From Mesorhizobium sp. CA8 (lineage in GTDB: Bacteria > Pseudomonadota > Alphaproteobacteria > Rhizobiales > Rhizobiaceae), in assembly GCF_020164955.1 (NCBI RefSeq), contig NZ_JAIUHG010000031.1:1-64000 (forward strand): a stretch of DNA of 64,000 bases, given 5' to 3'. The notes beneath the pieces are model-generated. The model worked only from the letters and a program-made list of their open reading frames with translations. It did no database searches and was not told the origin of the DNA. The position numbers and the translations under genes are program-made. Shown in pieces: positions 15,055-22,450 of this stretch (position 1 is its first letter; the number at the start of each line of letters is the position of its first letter).

Positions 15055-15987
15055 GTGGCGAACCAGAACAAGATCATCATCACCTGCGCGGTCACAGGCT
15101 CGATCCATACGCCGTCAATGTCGCCGCATCTGCCGGTGACGGCGCAAGAGATCGCGACCGCGGCCATCGAGGCGGCCGAGGCAGGCGCGGCGATCGTCCA
15201 CCTCCACGCCCGCAACCCGGTCGACGGGCGCCCAGACCAGTCGACCGAGGCCTTCGCCCCGTTCCTGCAGATCATCAAGCAGCGCTCCAACTGCGTGGTC
15301 AACATCACCACCGGGGGTGCGGCGACGATGAGCGTGGAGGAGCGCGTCAGGCCGGCCAAGATGTTCGCGCCCGAAGTCGCGTCGCTCAACATGGGCTCGA
15401 TGAATTTCGCGCTGTTCCCGATGCTGGAGCGCTTCAAGACATTCGAGCATGACTGGGAGCGGCCCTATCTGGAATCCTCGCGCGACCGCATCTTCCGCAA
15501 CACCTTTGGCGACATCGAGCACATCTTGCGCACCTGCGCCGACAACGGCACGCGCTTCGAGATCGAATGCTACGACATCGGCCACCTCTACACGCTGGCG
15601 CATTTCGTCGAGCGCGGCCTGGTCAAGGCGCCGTTCTTCGTCCAGAGCGTGTTCGGCATCCTCGGCGGCATCGGCACCCACCCGGAAGACGTCGCCCATA
15701 TGAAGCGCACCGCCGACCGCCTGTTCGGCAACGACTATCACTGGTCGGTGCTGGGCGCCGGCCGCCACCAACTACCGATCGCCACGCAGGCGATTGCGTT
15801 GGGCGGCAATGTGCGGGTCGGCCTGGAGGACTCGCTATGGATCGGCAAGGGCAAGCTCGCCCGCTCCAGCGCCGAACAGGTGACCAAAGTGCGCCAGATC
15901 ATCGAAGGCCTCGGCGCCTCGATCGCCACACCCGACGAAGCGCGGCAGATCCTCCAGCTCAAGGGCGGCGACAAGGTCGCGTTCTGA
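15055..15987 (+). CDS. BKACE / 3-keto-5-aminohexanoate cleavage family enzyme (DUF849)
   Basis: 310 residues from a GTG start. It is a TIM-barrel zinc enzyme. The HLHAR motif (about 48-52) supplies two zinc ligands, and the glutamate in EIECYDIGHL and the GGN...GLED motif (about 255-266) are family features. BKACE enzymes condense a beta-keto acid with acetyl-CoA, yielding acetoacetate and a CoA ester; the substrate differs by subgroup and cannot be assigned here. It lies directly after the permease fragment. It was perhaps once part of a catabolic operon whose transport genes were lost. Confidence 0.9.
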   Translation: MANQNKIIITCAVTGSIHTPSMSPHLPVTAQEIATAAIEAAEAGAAIVHLHARNPVDGRPDQSTEAFAPFLQIIKQRSNCVVNITTGGAATMSVEERVRPAKMFAPEVASLNMGSMNFALFPMLERFKTFEHDWERPYLESSRDRIFRNTFGDIEHILRTCADNGTRFEIECYDIGHLYTLAHFVERGLVKAPFFVQSVFGILGGIGTHPEDVAHMKRTADRLFGNDYHWSVLGAGRHQLPIATQAIALGGNVRVGLEDSLWIGKGKLARSSAEQVTKVRQIIEGLGASIATPDEARQILQLKGGDKVAF

Positions 15988-16022
15988 TCAAGGAGAAGCT
16001 GGCCGGCGCAGCCGAAGTACCT

Positions 16023-16316
16023 TCAGCCGAACATCCGCTCGCCCTGCTCGTCGACGAGCTGGATGCCCTTCTTGATCGAGATGTCGACAGCGTCGTCCAG
16101 CCCGGCGAAACGGTCGGCGCGGATGAAGCGGTGCTCCTTCATCACACCATCCACTTCCTTCGAGACGACGCCGCAGGTCTGGTACTGGCCCTCGGCCTTG
16201 TAGGGCGTCGCGCTGATCAGGAATCCCTTGTGCTCGACCTGCTTGGCCGGCTTGGCGCTGCCGGTCTCCGTTGCTTCGCTACCGCCGCCCCCAAAAAGCT
16301 TCTTCAGAAAAGACAT
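16023..16316 (-). CDS. HlyU family protein
   Basis: 97 residues starting MSFLKKLFGGGG, with GGGAG upstream; an in-frame ATG five codons earlier is less likely. After a glycine-rich linker, the HlyU domain runs from about 30 (VEHKGFLISATPYKAEGQYQTCGVVSKEVDG) to the end (HRFIRADRF, AVDISIKKGIQLVDEQG). The family is named after a Vibrio virulence regulator, but members of this small type have no confirmed DNA-binding function. It is 49 bases from the TetR gene on the same strand and may be co-transcribed with it. Confidence 0.88.
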   Translation of the reverse strand: MSFLKKLFGGGGSEATETGSAKPAKQVEHKGFLISATPYKAEGQYQTCGVVSKEVDGVMKEHRFIRADRFAGLDDAVDISIKKGIQLVDEQGERMFG

Positions 16317-16365
16317 TTTCAAAACTCCCATTCACGCGGGCACCAAGGATTGGCGGCGCCCCTTG

Positions 16366-17007
16366 TTACGCAGGCTTTGCGTCAGCATGCGCGAATGCGC
16401 CGCCGTGTTCCAGCCCCTTGACGAAAACGCCGACCAGAAGCTCGATCTGACGCCAGATCTCCTCGGCCTGCCTGCTGTCCGAATTCGCCACATAGCCGCT
16501 GGTCACAATGCCATGCACGCTTGACCACAAGGTCCGGGCCGCAAGCGCGCGGCGGTCGTCGTCGAGGCCGAAATCGCCTGCCTTGAGCACGCCGGCGACG
16601 ATGTCGAAGAGTGCGTCGAGCAGCGCGTCATAGGCATCGGGGCCCGGCCGCGTCGCCCGGCGGCGGTTGAACGCAAGCACCGCCGGCCAGCTGCCGGGAT
16701 GCGCCTCGACGAAGCGCACATAGGCCGCCGCCATCGCCAGGATGCGGTGCCGGACATCGGTTACCCCTTGCCTTTCGAGATCGGCCATCGCCGCGATGCC
16801 TGTCGCGCCGAGCCGGTCGAGCAGCCGCATGTTGACGGCGCGGTGCACCTCGTCGAGATCGGCAAATAGGTTATAGACGGATCCGACCGAGATGCCGGCC
16901 TGCTCGGCAATGGTGCGCGCTTTCAGGTTGTCGGCGCCGCCCTCGTTGAGCAGCGCCTCGGCAATGGCGAGCACCTTCTCACTCATCTCTTCCTTGTCCA
17001 GCGCCAT
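16366..17007 (-). CDS. TetR/AcrR family regulator of the PspA/YiaA unit
   Basis: 213 residues. The N-terminal helix-turn-helix is KVLAIAEALLNEGGADNLKA and RTIAEQAGISVGSVYNLFAD (about 11-51), followed by an all-helical ligand domain. It is divergent from the broken PspA-like gene and yiaA. The intergenic region holds three copies of the inverted repeat TGAACA-N-CGTTCA, the likely operators. By analogy with other PspA loci, the unit would respond to envelope stress, but the signal sensed by this TetR protein is unknown. Confidence 0.9.
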   Translation of the reverse strand: MALDKEEMSEKVLAIAEALLNEGGADNLKARTIAEQAGISVGSVYNLFADLDEVHRAVNMRLLDRLGATGIAAMADLERQGVTDVRHRILAMAAAYVRFVEAHPGSWPAVLAFNRRRATRPGPDAYDALLDALFDIVAGVLKAGDFGLDDDRRALAARTLWSSVHGIVTSGYVANSDSRQAEEIWRQIELLVGVFVKGLEHGGAFAHADAKPA

Positions 17008-17093
17008 GCTTCTTTCTTGTCCTTATGTCCGAAGTCGGCAAGCCCGGCCCGGGATTCATTCCGTTGCCTGCGTTTACCATGTGCGGCGCTACA

Positions 17094-17163
17094 TGAACAG
17101 CGTTCAAAATAGCCCTTGAACAACGTTCATTTCCTGTTATGTTGAGCTTGTGAACAACGTTCA
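17094..17163. promoter_or_regulatory. Three TGAACA-N-CGTTCA operator copies
   Basis: TGAACAGCGTTCA at 17094-17106, TGAACAACGTTCA at 17117-17129 and again at 17151-17163. The first two are 23 bases apart and the third 34 bases further. The third lies 21 bases before the ATG of the PspA-like gene. Placed between a TetR gene and its divergent neighbours, they are the probable binding sites of that regulator. Confidence 0.88.
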
Positions 17164-17184
17164 CGAAACAGGGAGAAGAAGACC

Positions 17185-17854
17185 ATGCTTAGCCTGATCA
17201 AGACATTGCTGGACGGCGCCAGCGCGCGGGCCGAGGACAATCTGAAGGATCGTTTTGCCATCGACCTTCTGGCCCAGCGCACCCGCGACGCCGAGGCGGG
17301 ACTCGCCGCCGCCAAGCAGACGCTCGCCTCGCTGATCGTGCGCTAGCGTACCGAGCAGACCAGCCTCGACCGCCGCATCGCCGATCTGGAAACCCGTACC
17401 CTCAGCGCGCTCTCGGCCAACAACCAGGCGGCTTGCCGAAGGCGGCGCTTCCGCGATCGCCGAGCTCGAGAACGAGCGCGAGGTCCGTCGCGCCGCGGCC
17501 AAAAGCCTGGGCGAGAAGACCTTGCGGATGCGTCTGTCCGTAGAACAGGCGCATCGCCGCATCATCGATCTCGACCAGGGCATGATCTCGGCCCGGGCGA
17601 TCGATGCCGAACGCAAGGCGCAGTCGCGCCTCAACCGTTCGATCGGCCGCACCACGAGCATCAACGAAGCGGAGGAACTGCTGGCCCGCATCAAGGAAAG
17701 CAGCGACCCGTTCGAGGAAGCCGGCATCCTCGACGAAATCGATGGCGAACTGCGCCACGAGGCGATCCGTGAGCACCTCGCCGAAGCAGGTCATGGACCG
17801 GCCACCAAGGTACGCGCTGAGGACGTCCTGGCGCGCCTCAAATCCCTGAACTGA
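17185..17854 (+). pseudogene. PspA/IM30 family gene broken by a stop and a frameshift
   Basis: The gene starts MLSLIKTLLDGASARAEDNL with GGGAGAAG upstream. It reads to an in-frame TAG at 17344-17346, after which the same frame continues RTEQTSLDRRIADLETRTLS. Near 17430-17435 (GCGGCTTGCC) the frame shifts by +1 (or -2). The remainder, LAEGGASAIAELENEREVRR to VRAEDVLARLKSLN, runs to the stop at 17852-17854. The joined product would be about 222 residues of mostly coiled-coil helix, as in PspA proteins that bind stressed membranes. The C-terminal part alone is open from 17522. All other codons look undamaged, so decay is recent, or one of the lesions is a sequencing error. Confidence 0.85.
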
Positions 17855-17913
17855 ACCCGCTATTTCCGAAACAGATCAAATCCCGAAACAGACCAAATCC
17901 AAGGAGCAATACG

Positions 17914-18174
17914 ATGAACGGCAATCAGACCTATATTTTGTTCAACACGGTATCGGTGGGCGCAGCCTACTTCATGCTGGCGCTGTCGCTGTGGCTGGCG
18001 CCGGTCGACCTCTCGACCAAAGGCTACTGGGCGATGGGCGTGCTGCTGCTCACCGGCAGTCTGGTTAACCTGGTCAAGTACCGCACCGACGAGCGGATCG
18101 CGGCCGAGACCACCGCCAAGATCGAGAAGGCGCGCAACGAGAAGCTGATCAGCGGATATGTCGGCAAGGAATGA
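17914..18174 (+). CDS. YiaA/YiaB family inner-membrane protein
   Basis: 86 residues with two predicted transmembrane helices (about 10-29 and 36-55) forming the yiaAB domain: FNTVSVGAAYFMLALSLWLA and KGYWAMGVLLLTGSLVNLVK. The basic C-terminal helix IEKARNEKLISGYVGKE is cytosolic. AAGGAG lies upstream of the ATG. It is 59 bases after the PspA-like pseudogene and probably belongs to the same TetR-controlled unit, an arrangement seen in related genomes. The function is unknown; a role in membrane stress is suggested by context only. Confidence 0.9.
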   Translation: MNGNQTYILFNTVSVGAAYFMLALSLWLAPVDLSTKGYWAMGVLLLTGSLVNLVKYRTDERIAAETTAKIEKARNEKLISGYVGKE

Positions 18175-18205
18175 TCCCCTGCCCTTGCGGTCGCGAACTG
18201 AATGC

Positions 18206-18231
18206 AAAAGCCCGGAGCGATCCGGGCTTTT
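18206..18231. terminator. Bidirectional terminator between yiaA-like and padR-like genes
   Basis: A perfect 11-bp stem, AAAAGCCCGGA / TCCGGGCTTTT, with a GCGA loop, placed between two convergent genes. The A and T ends of the arms serve both directions. Confidence 0.88.
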
Positions 18232-18252
18232 GGAGCTTCCTATGAGAATGTC

Positions 18253-18924
18253 TTAGCGACGAGCCAAGGCCTCGATCGCCTCGGCGGCGTCTTCCAGGAT
18301 GCTGATCGCCTCGGCCTGCTTGTCTTCCGGCGCGTCGGCGATGTCGCCCAGCGCGGCACGCAGCCGGTGGCGCAGCGCGCGGAACCGGTCGCGCGTTTCC
18401 GAACGGCCGCGGCGCCCCTCGTCCTTGTCGTCGCCCCAGCCGAACCATTCGCGCGCCGCGGCCATCTTGCGGCCGAAGCGCTCGAGATGATCGAGCACGC
18501 TGTCGATCATCTCGCGGTTCTCTTCGAGATGCGCCCTGCCGGCCTCGGTGATCGAAAACACCTTCTTGTTGCCTTCGCTCGAGGATACCGCATAGCCCGC
18601 CTCTTCCAGGAAGGTCAGCGTCGGATAGACCACGCCCGGGCTCGGGCTGTAGATGCCGCTGGTGCGCTCTTCCAGCGCCTTGATGATGTCGTAGCCGTGG
18701 CGTGGCGCATCGGCCAGCAGCGACAGCGTGATCAGCTTGAGATCCCCGTCGGCAAGCATGCGCCCAGCGCGGAACATGTCGCCCGGGCCGCCGCGTCCGC
18801 CGCCCCTGCCGCCATGGCCGAACGGGCCAAAGCCGCCGCCGCTGCGGCCGCCGAATTTGCCGGCCATATGCATGAACATGCGCTCGCCGAAATGGCTATG
18901 CCCGAAGTGACCGTGTTTGTGCAT
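18253..18924 (-). CDS. PadR family transcriptional regulator
   Basis: 223 residues. The first 50 are a His- and Gly-rich low-complexity stretch (MHKHGHFGHSHFGERMFMHM, then GGRGGGRGGPGD) that could bind metal. The PadR winged helix follows at about 57-135 (LKLITLSLLADAPRHGYDII, SPSPGVVYPTLTFLEEAGYA). A C-terminal helical region would serve dimerisation. AAGGAG precedes the ATG. AT-rich palindromes in the upstream region are likely autoregulatory sites. No transporter gene is adjacent, so its target beyond itself is not evident. Confidence 0.9.
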   Translation of the reverse strand: MHKHGHFGHSHFGERMFMHMAGKFGGRSGGGFGPFGHGGRGGGRGGPGDMFRAGRMLADGDLKLITLSLLADAPRHGYDIIKALEERTSGIYSPSPGVVYPTLTFLEEAGYAVSSSEGNKKVFSITEAGRAHLEENREMIDSVLDHLERFGRKMAAAREWFGWGDDKDEGRRGRSETRDRFRALRHRLRAALGDIADAPEDKQAEAISILEDAAEAIEALARR

Positions 18925-18940
18925 GGATTGCTCCTTGAGT

Positions 18941-19008
18941 TATATCTTACGATACATCTTACGTAAGGCTAACCGTGCTCGAAGTGAAGATATATCTTAA
19001 GATGTATC
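18941..19008. promoter_or_regulatory. AT-rich palindromes upstream of the PadR gene
   Basis: Two related sites stand out: TATATCTTACGATACATC (18941-18958), running into the perfect palindrome CTTACGTAAG (18958-18967), and GATATATCTTAAGATGTATC (18989-19008), an almost perfect inverted repeat around CTTAAG. Both share ATATCTTA. They fit the PadR preference for ATAT/ATGT half-sites (established knowledge) and lie where the padR promoter should be. Confidence 0.8.
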
Positions 19009-19062
19009 GCAGCCTTGGCCAAGAGCTGCCCGTAATGCACGGAGAGGGTAGGAGCAAGCCGC

Positions 19063-19485
19063 CTACCAATGGCCCTTGCGGCGGTTCCAGGCATAGAGAA
19101 GGTCCGCGAAGCGGTCATAGGCAAAGCGCGTCAAGGGCAGCGCGATCGGGTTGCCGAACAAGCTCGCCAGCCATTCCTCGCCCGGCGTGAGCCGCCAGAC
19201 CGCGATCGCCACATCGGCGCCGACCAGCAGTCGCCCGCTGGCGTCGGTCGCATGCAGACGCCGGCGGATATCCTCGAGCGAGGCGCCGAAGGCGGAGAGC
19301 GCCTCAGGTTCGAAATTAATGTCGCGGAAGTCGACGCGGCCAGCCTTGACCGCCTCGATGAGCCGCCGCTTCTGCCGGTTGATGCCGGCGTCGCACACCG
19401 GACAGCGTGTGTTGTACCATACGGTCAGCAACGGCTCGGGCATGGCGCGACTATCGGGGATGCGGCGCGGCTTCGCAACAGCCAC
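19063..19485 (-). CDS. DCC family (DUF393) thiol-disulfide oxidoreductase-like protein
   Basis: 140 residues from a GTG start preceded by GAAGGAAG; a later ATG at 19443 would give the more usual N terminus (MPEPLLTVWYNTRCPVCDAG) but has no ribosome binding site. The CPVCDAG motif, WYNTRCPVCDAGI, is the DCC-family signature with a thioredoxin-like CxxC. DFRDINFEPEALSAFGAS and VGADVAIAVWRL are further conserved parts. The substrate is unknown. It is 18 bases from the GYD gene on the same strand, so the two are probably co-transcribed. Confidence 0.87.
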   Translation of the reverse strand: MAVAKPRRIPDSRAMPEPLLTVWYNTRCPVCDAGINRQKRRLIEAVKAGRVDFRDINFEPEALSAFGASLEDIRRRLHATDASGRLLVGADVAIAVWRLTPGEEWLASLFGNPIALPLTRFAYDRFADLLYAWNRRKGHW

Positions 19486-19503
19486 GCCGCTTCCTTCAGC
19501 CAG

Positions 19504-19797
19504 TTACCCGAGCGAGCTGATGATCTCGCGATAGGCGAATTCCGGAAACGCCTTCATCGTTCGCGTTTTGACATTGCCGCCCGAAGACAACAGCAGCGCG
19601 AAGCGGGCAAGCACTGCATCGTCCGGCGCTTCGACGATGGCGACCATGTCGCATTCGCCCATGGTCAAGTAGAATGATTTGAAGGAGCCGCCCATTTCCC
19701 CCAGCAGCTTCTTGGCGGCATCGAGCCGCTTCGGCGACTCCCGAACATTCTTGGCGCCGAGCTCAGTCCAGTTGATCAATATGATATAGGTCGTCAT
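19504..19797 (-). CDS. GYD domain-containing protein
   Basis: 97 residues starting MTTYIILINWTELGAKNVRE, with a strong GGAGGTG ribosome binding site. The ferredoxin-like GYD domain covers the whole protein (LLGEMGGSFKSFYLTMGECDMVAIVEAPDD). The family is small, cytosolic and of unknown function, and is often found in soil bacteria. It lies upstream of the DCC gene on the same strand and downstream of rpoD, from which it is separated by a terminator. Confidence 0.9.
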   Translation of the reverse strand: MTTYIILINWTELGAKNVRESPKRLDAAKKLLGEMGGSFKSFYLTMGECDMVAIVEAPDDAVLARFALLLSSGGNVKTRTMKAFPEFAYREIISSLG

Positions 19798-19950
19798 GGC
19801 ACACCTCCCACCGGGAGCCACGGAGCGCGACGCCTGGCCACTGCGACCGGCGCCGGGGCGGGCATCCGGCTTGTCGCCCACAAATGCATCCGACCCCGGA
19901 ATTATCCTCCTGTCGGGCAAACCCGGCAAGGCGGCATGAGAGGCAGCCGA

Positions 19951-19980
19951 AAAACGCAAAAGGGCGCCGAGACGCCCTTT
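19951..19980 (-). terminator. rpoD transcription terminator
   Basis: On the minus strand the stem AAAGGGCG / CGCCCTTT closes a six-base loop and is followed by TTTTGCGTTTTT. It lies 24 bases after the rpoD stop codon. Confidence 0.85.
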
Positions 19981-20004
19981 CGATCTCGTATGATTGCGTT
20001 CCGC

Positions 20005-22032
20005 TCAGCTGTCCAGGAAGCTTCTGAGCTTGCGAGACCTGCTCGGATGCTTGAGCTTGCGCAGCGCCTTGGCTTCGATCTGGCGGATACGCTCGCGCGT
20101 CACCGAGAACTGCTGGCCGACTTCCTCCAGCGTATGATCAGTGTTCATGCCGATGCCGAAACGCATGCGCAGGACGCGTTCCTCGCGCGGCGTCAGCGAG
20201 GCAAGCACCCGTGTCGTCGTCTCGCGCAGATTGGCCTGGATCGCCGCGTCGATCGGCAGGATCGCCATCTTGTCCTCGATGAAGTCGCCGAGATGCGAAT
20301 CCTCCTCGTCGCCGACAGGCGTTTCGAGCGAGATCGGCTCCTTGGCGATCTTCAGCACCTTGCGCACTTTTTCCAGCGGCATGGCGAGCTTCTCGGCCAA
20401 CTCCTCCGGTGTCGGCTCGCGGCCGATCTCGTGCAACATCTGGCGCGAGGTGCGCACGATCTTGTTGATCGTCTCGATCATGTGCACCGGAATGCGGATG
20501 GTGCGCGCCTGATCGGCGATCGAGCGGGTGATGGCCTGCCTGATCCACCAAGTCGCATAGGTCGAGAACTTGTAGCCGCGGCGGTACTCGAATTTGTCGA
20601 CCGCCTTCATCAGGCCGATATTGCCTTCCTGGATGAGATCCAGGAACTGCAGGCCGCGGTTGGTGTATTTCTTGGCGATGGAGATGACCAGGCGAAGGTT
20701 CGCCTCGACCATTTCCTTCTTGGCGATCGCGGCCTCGCGCTCGCCCTTCTGCACCTGGTTGACGATCTTGCGGAATTCCAGGATCGAGATCGCCGTTTCG
20801 GTGGCGAGGTTCTGGATCTCGGCGCGCAGCTCCTTGATCGTGTCCTTCTCGTTCTTGGTGAATTCCTTCCAGCCGCGCGAGGTCAGGTTGGCGATCGAAC
20901 GGGTCCAGTTCGGATCGAGCTCCGAGCCCTGATACTCCTTGAGGAATTCCTCGCGGCGCACGCCATAGCTTTCGGCGAGGCGCAAAAGCTTGCCCTCGTT
21001 CTGCACCAGGCGCTTGTTGATGTCGTAGAGCTGCTCGACCAGCGCCTCGATGCGCGCGGAGTTGAGCGACAGCGACTTCACCGCCTTTATCAGTTGGTCT
21101 TTCAGTTCCTTCAGGCGGCGGTCCTGGCTGGGCGAGAGCGTGCCGGCAGCGGCCAGGCGGTTCTCGACCTGCTGGTCCTGCAGCTTGCGGAGCTTCTTGT
21201 AGGTGTCGGCGATGACGTCGAGCGTCTCCATCACCTGCGGGCGCAGTTCCGCTTCCATTGCGGCCAGCGACAGGCTCGCCTCGTCCTCGTCGTCTTCCTC
21301 TTCCTCCAGCCCGCGCGTGTCGCCGCCGACATTGGTGATGTCGTCTTCTTCCTCGCGAGCCGCCACGCGGCCGCGCGGCTTCTCCTCGGGCTTGGCCGCT
21401 TCCTCGACGCGTTCGACCACAGGCGCCTGCTTGGCCTCGGGGCCGGCATAGGTCGCTTCGAGGTCGATGATCTCGCGCAGCAGGATCTTCGATTCGTTGA
21501 GCTCGTCGCGCCAGATGATGATGGCCTGGAAGGTCAGCGGGCTTTCGCACAGGCCCGCGATCATCGTTTCGCGGCCGGCCTCGATGCGCTTGGCAATGGC
21601 GATTTCGCCCTCGCGCGACAGAAGCTCCACCGAGCCCATCTCGCGCAGATACATGCGCACCGGGTCGTCGGTGCGGTCGGTCGGCTCTTTCTTGGTGGTC
21701 GTGGTTGCAACGGCGGTGCCGGTCTGCTCGGCAAGCTCGTTGGCGTCTTCCTCGGCGTCGGCGGCCGGCTCGGCTTCGGTCTCCTCGCCCACCTCGTCGT
21801 CCTCGACGACGTTGATGCCCATGTCACTGAGCATCGCATTGATGTCTTCGATGCGGTCCGGATCCGTCTCTTCCGAGGGCAGCACCGCGTTGAGCTCGTC
21901 GAGCGTGACATAGCCGCGTTTCTTCGCGGCTTTGATCATCTTCTTGACAGCATCGTCGGAAAGGTCGAGCAGAGGGCCATCGGTGGCGCCTTCGCGTTCG
22001 GTCTCGACCTCTTCCTTTTCCTTTGTCGCCAT
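20005..22032 (-). CDS. rpoD: RNA polymerase primary sigma factor (sigma-70, RpoD)
   Basis: 675 residues. Region 1.1 is at about 1-90 (DDAVKKMIKAAKKRGYVTLDEL). Region 1.2 starts near 122 (DPVRMYLREMGSVELLSREGE). An acidic non-conserved region follows (about 225-270, EEEEDDEDE). Region 2 (EANLRLVISIAKKYTNRGLQ, DLIQEGNIGLMKAVDKFEYR, YATWWIRQAITR) reads the -10 element. Region 4 (EEVGQQFSVTRERIRQIEAK) reads the -35. It directs housekeeping transcription in the holoenzyme. The start at MATKEKEEVETERE is chosen over longer frames because similarity begins there. It lies downstream of dnaG on the same strand, the usual macromolecular-synthesis order, with a 418-base gap. Confidence 0.98.
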   Translation of the reverse strand: MATKEKEEVETEREGATDGPLLDLSDDAVKKMIKAAKKRGYVTLDELNAVLPSEETDPDRIEDINAMLSDMGINVVEDDEVGEETEAEPAADAEEDANELAEQTGTAVATTTTKKEPTDRTDDPVRMYLREMGSVELLSREGEIAIAKRIEAGRETMIAGLCESPLTFQAIIIWRDELNESKILLREIIDLEATYAGPEAKQAPVVERVEEAAKPEEKPRGRVAAREEEDDITNVGGDTRGLEEEEDDEDEASLSLAAMEAELRPQVMETLDVIADTYKKLRKLQDQQVENRLAAAGTLSPSQDRRLKELKDQLIKAVKSLSLNSARIEALVEQLYDINKRLVQNEGKLLRLAESYGVRREEFLKEYQGSELDPNWTRSIANLTSRGWKEFTKNEKDTIKELRAEIQNLATETAISILEFRKIVNQVQKGEREAAIAKKEMVEANLRLVISIAKKYTNRGLQFLDLIQEGNIGLMKAVDKFEYRRGYKFSTYATWWIRQAITRSIADQARTIRIPVHMIETINKIVRTSRQMLHEIGREPTPEELAEKLAMPLEKVRKVLKIAKEPISLETPVGDEEDSHLGDFIEDKMAILPIDAAIQANLRETTTRVLASLTPREERVLRMRFGIGMNTDHTLEEVGQQFSVTRERIRQIEAKALRKLKHPSRSRKLRSFLDS

Positions 22033-22150
22033 TCTTTGTCGTCTCCAAGCGGCCGCTATCGAGGCCGCGTAAACTGTCGGACCGGTTTGCCGGATGTGCG
22101 CCGGAACGCTTTCTACCGATCCGGCAACCGCGTCATCTCTTTTTGTTTGT

Positions 22151-22192
22151 GCATGTCGCCCAAAACCGGCTTTCCACTTTTGGGCGACACGC
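22151..22192. repeat. Dispersed palindrome in the rpoD-dnaG gap
   Basis: The sequence reads GCATGTCGCCCAAAACCGGC, then TTTCCACTTTTGGGCGACAC and GC: a 12-bp stem TGTCGCCCAAAA / CTTTTGGGCGACA with an internal AAAGTGG core. It matches the element at 10818 in opposite orientation. The rest of the gap (22033-22450) contains a further perfect hairpin, GATTCGC / GCGAATC at 22355-22377, and presumably the rpoD promoter. No gene is recognised there. Confidence 0.8.
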
Positions 22193-22450
22193 ATTAAGTC
22201 CAGCTTAACCGTGATATCTGGAGCAGGCACTTTGCCTGTCCAGCCATCACCAGTACCTCACATCGCTCAAATTTCCCGCCGACGCCGGGCACGGTTAACG
22301 TTTCGAATCGTCCTGATTCCGCCAATCTGCCAGAAGGTCAAGCGCCTCTGGCATGATTCGCATGAAAAAAGCGAATCAATTACCCGACTTAGAGGCGTCG
22401 ATTCGACGCGCTGCGCATTTCATTTCCATTTCAATGGCTGGTGTTCGGCC

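Noticed and set aside
15738..15974. Minus-strand frame opposite the BKACE gene
   Set aside because: Shadow of a well-supported gene.
19936..22197. 753-codon plus-strand frame opposite rpoD
   Set aside because: Antisense shadow of rpoD with His/Arg/Leu/Asp-biased composition. rpoD itself is unmistakable.
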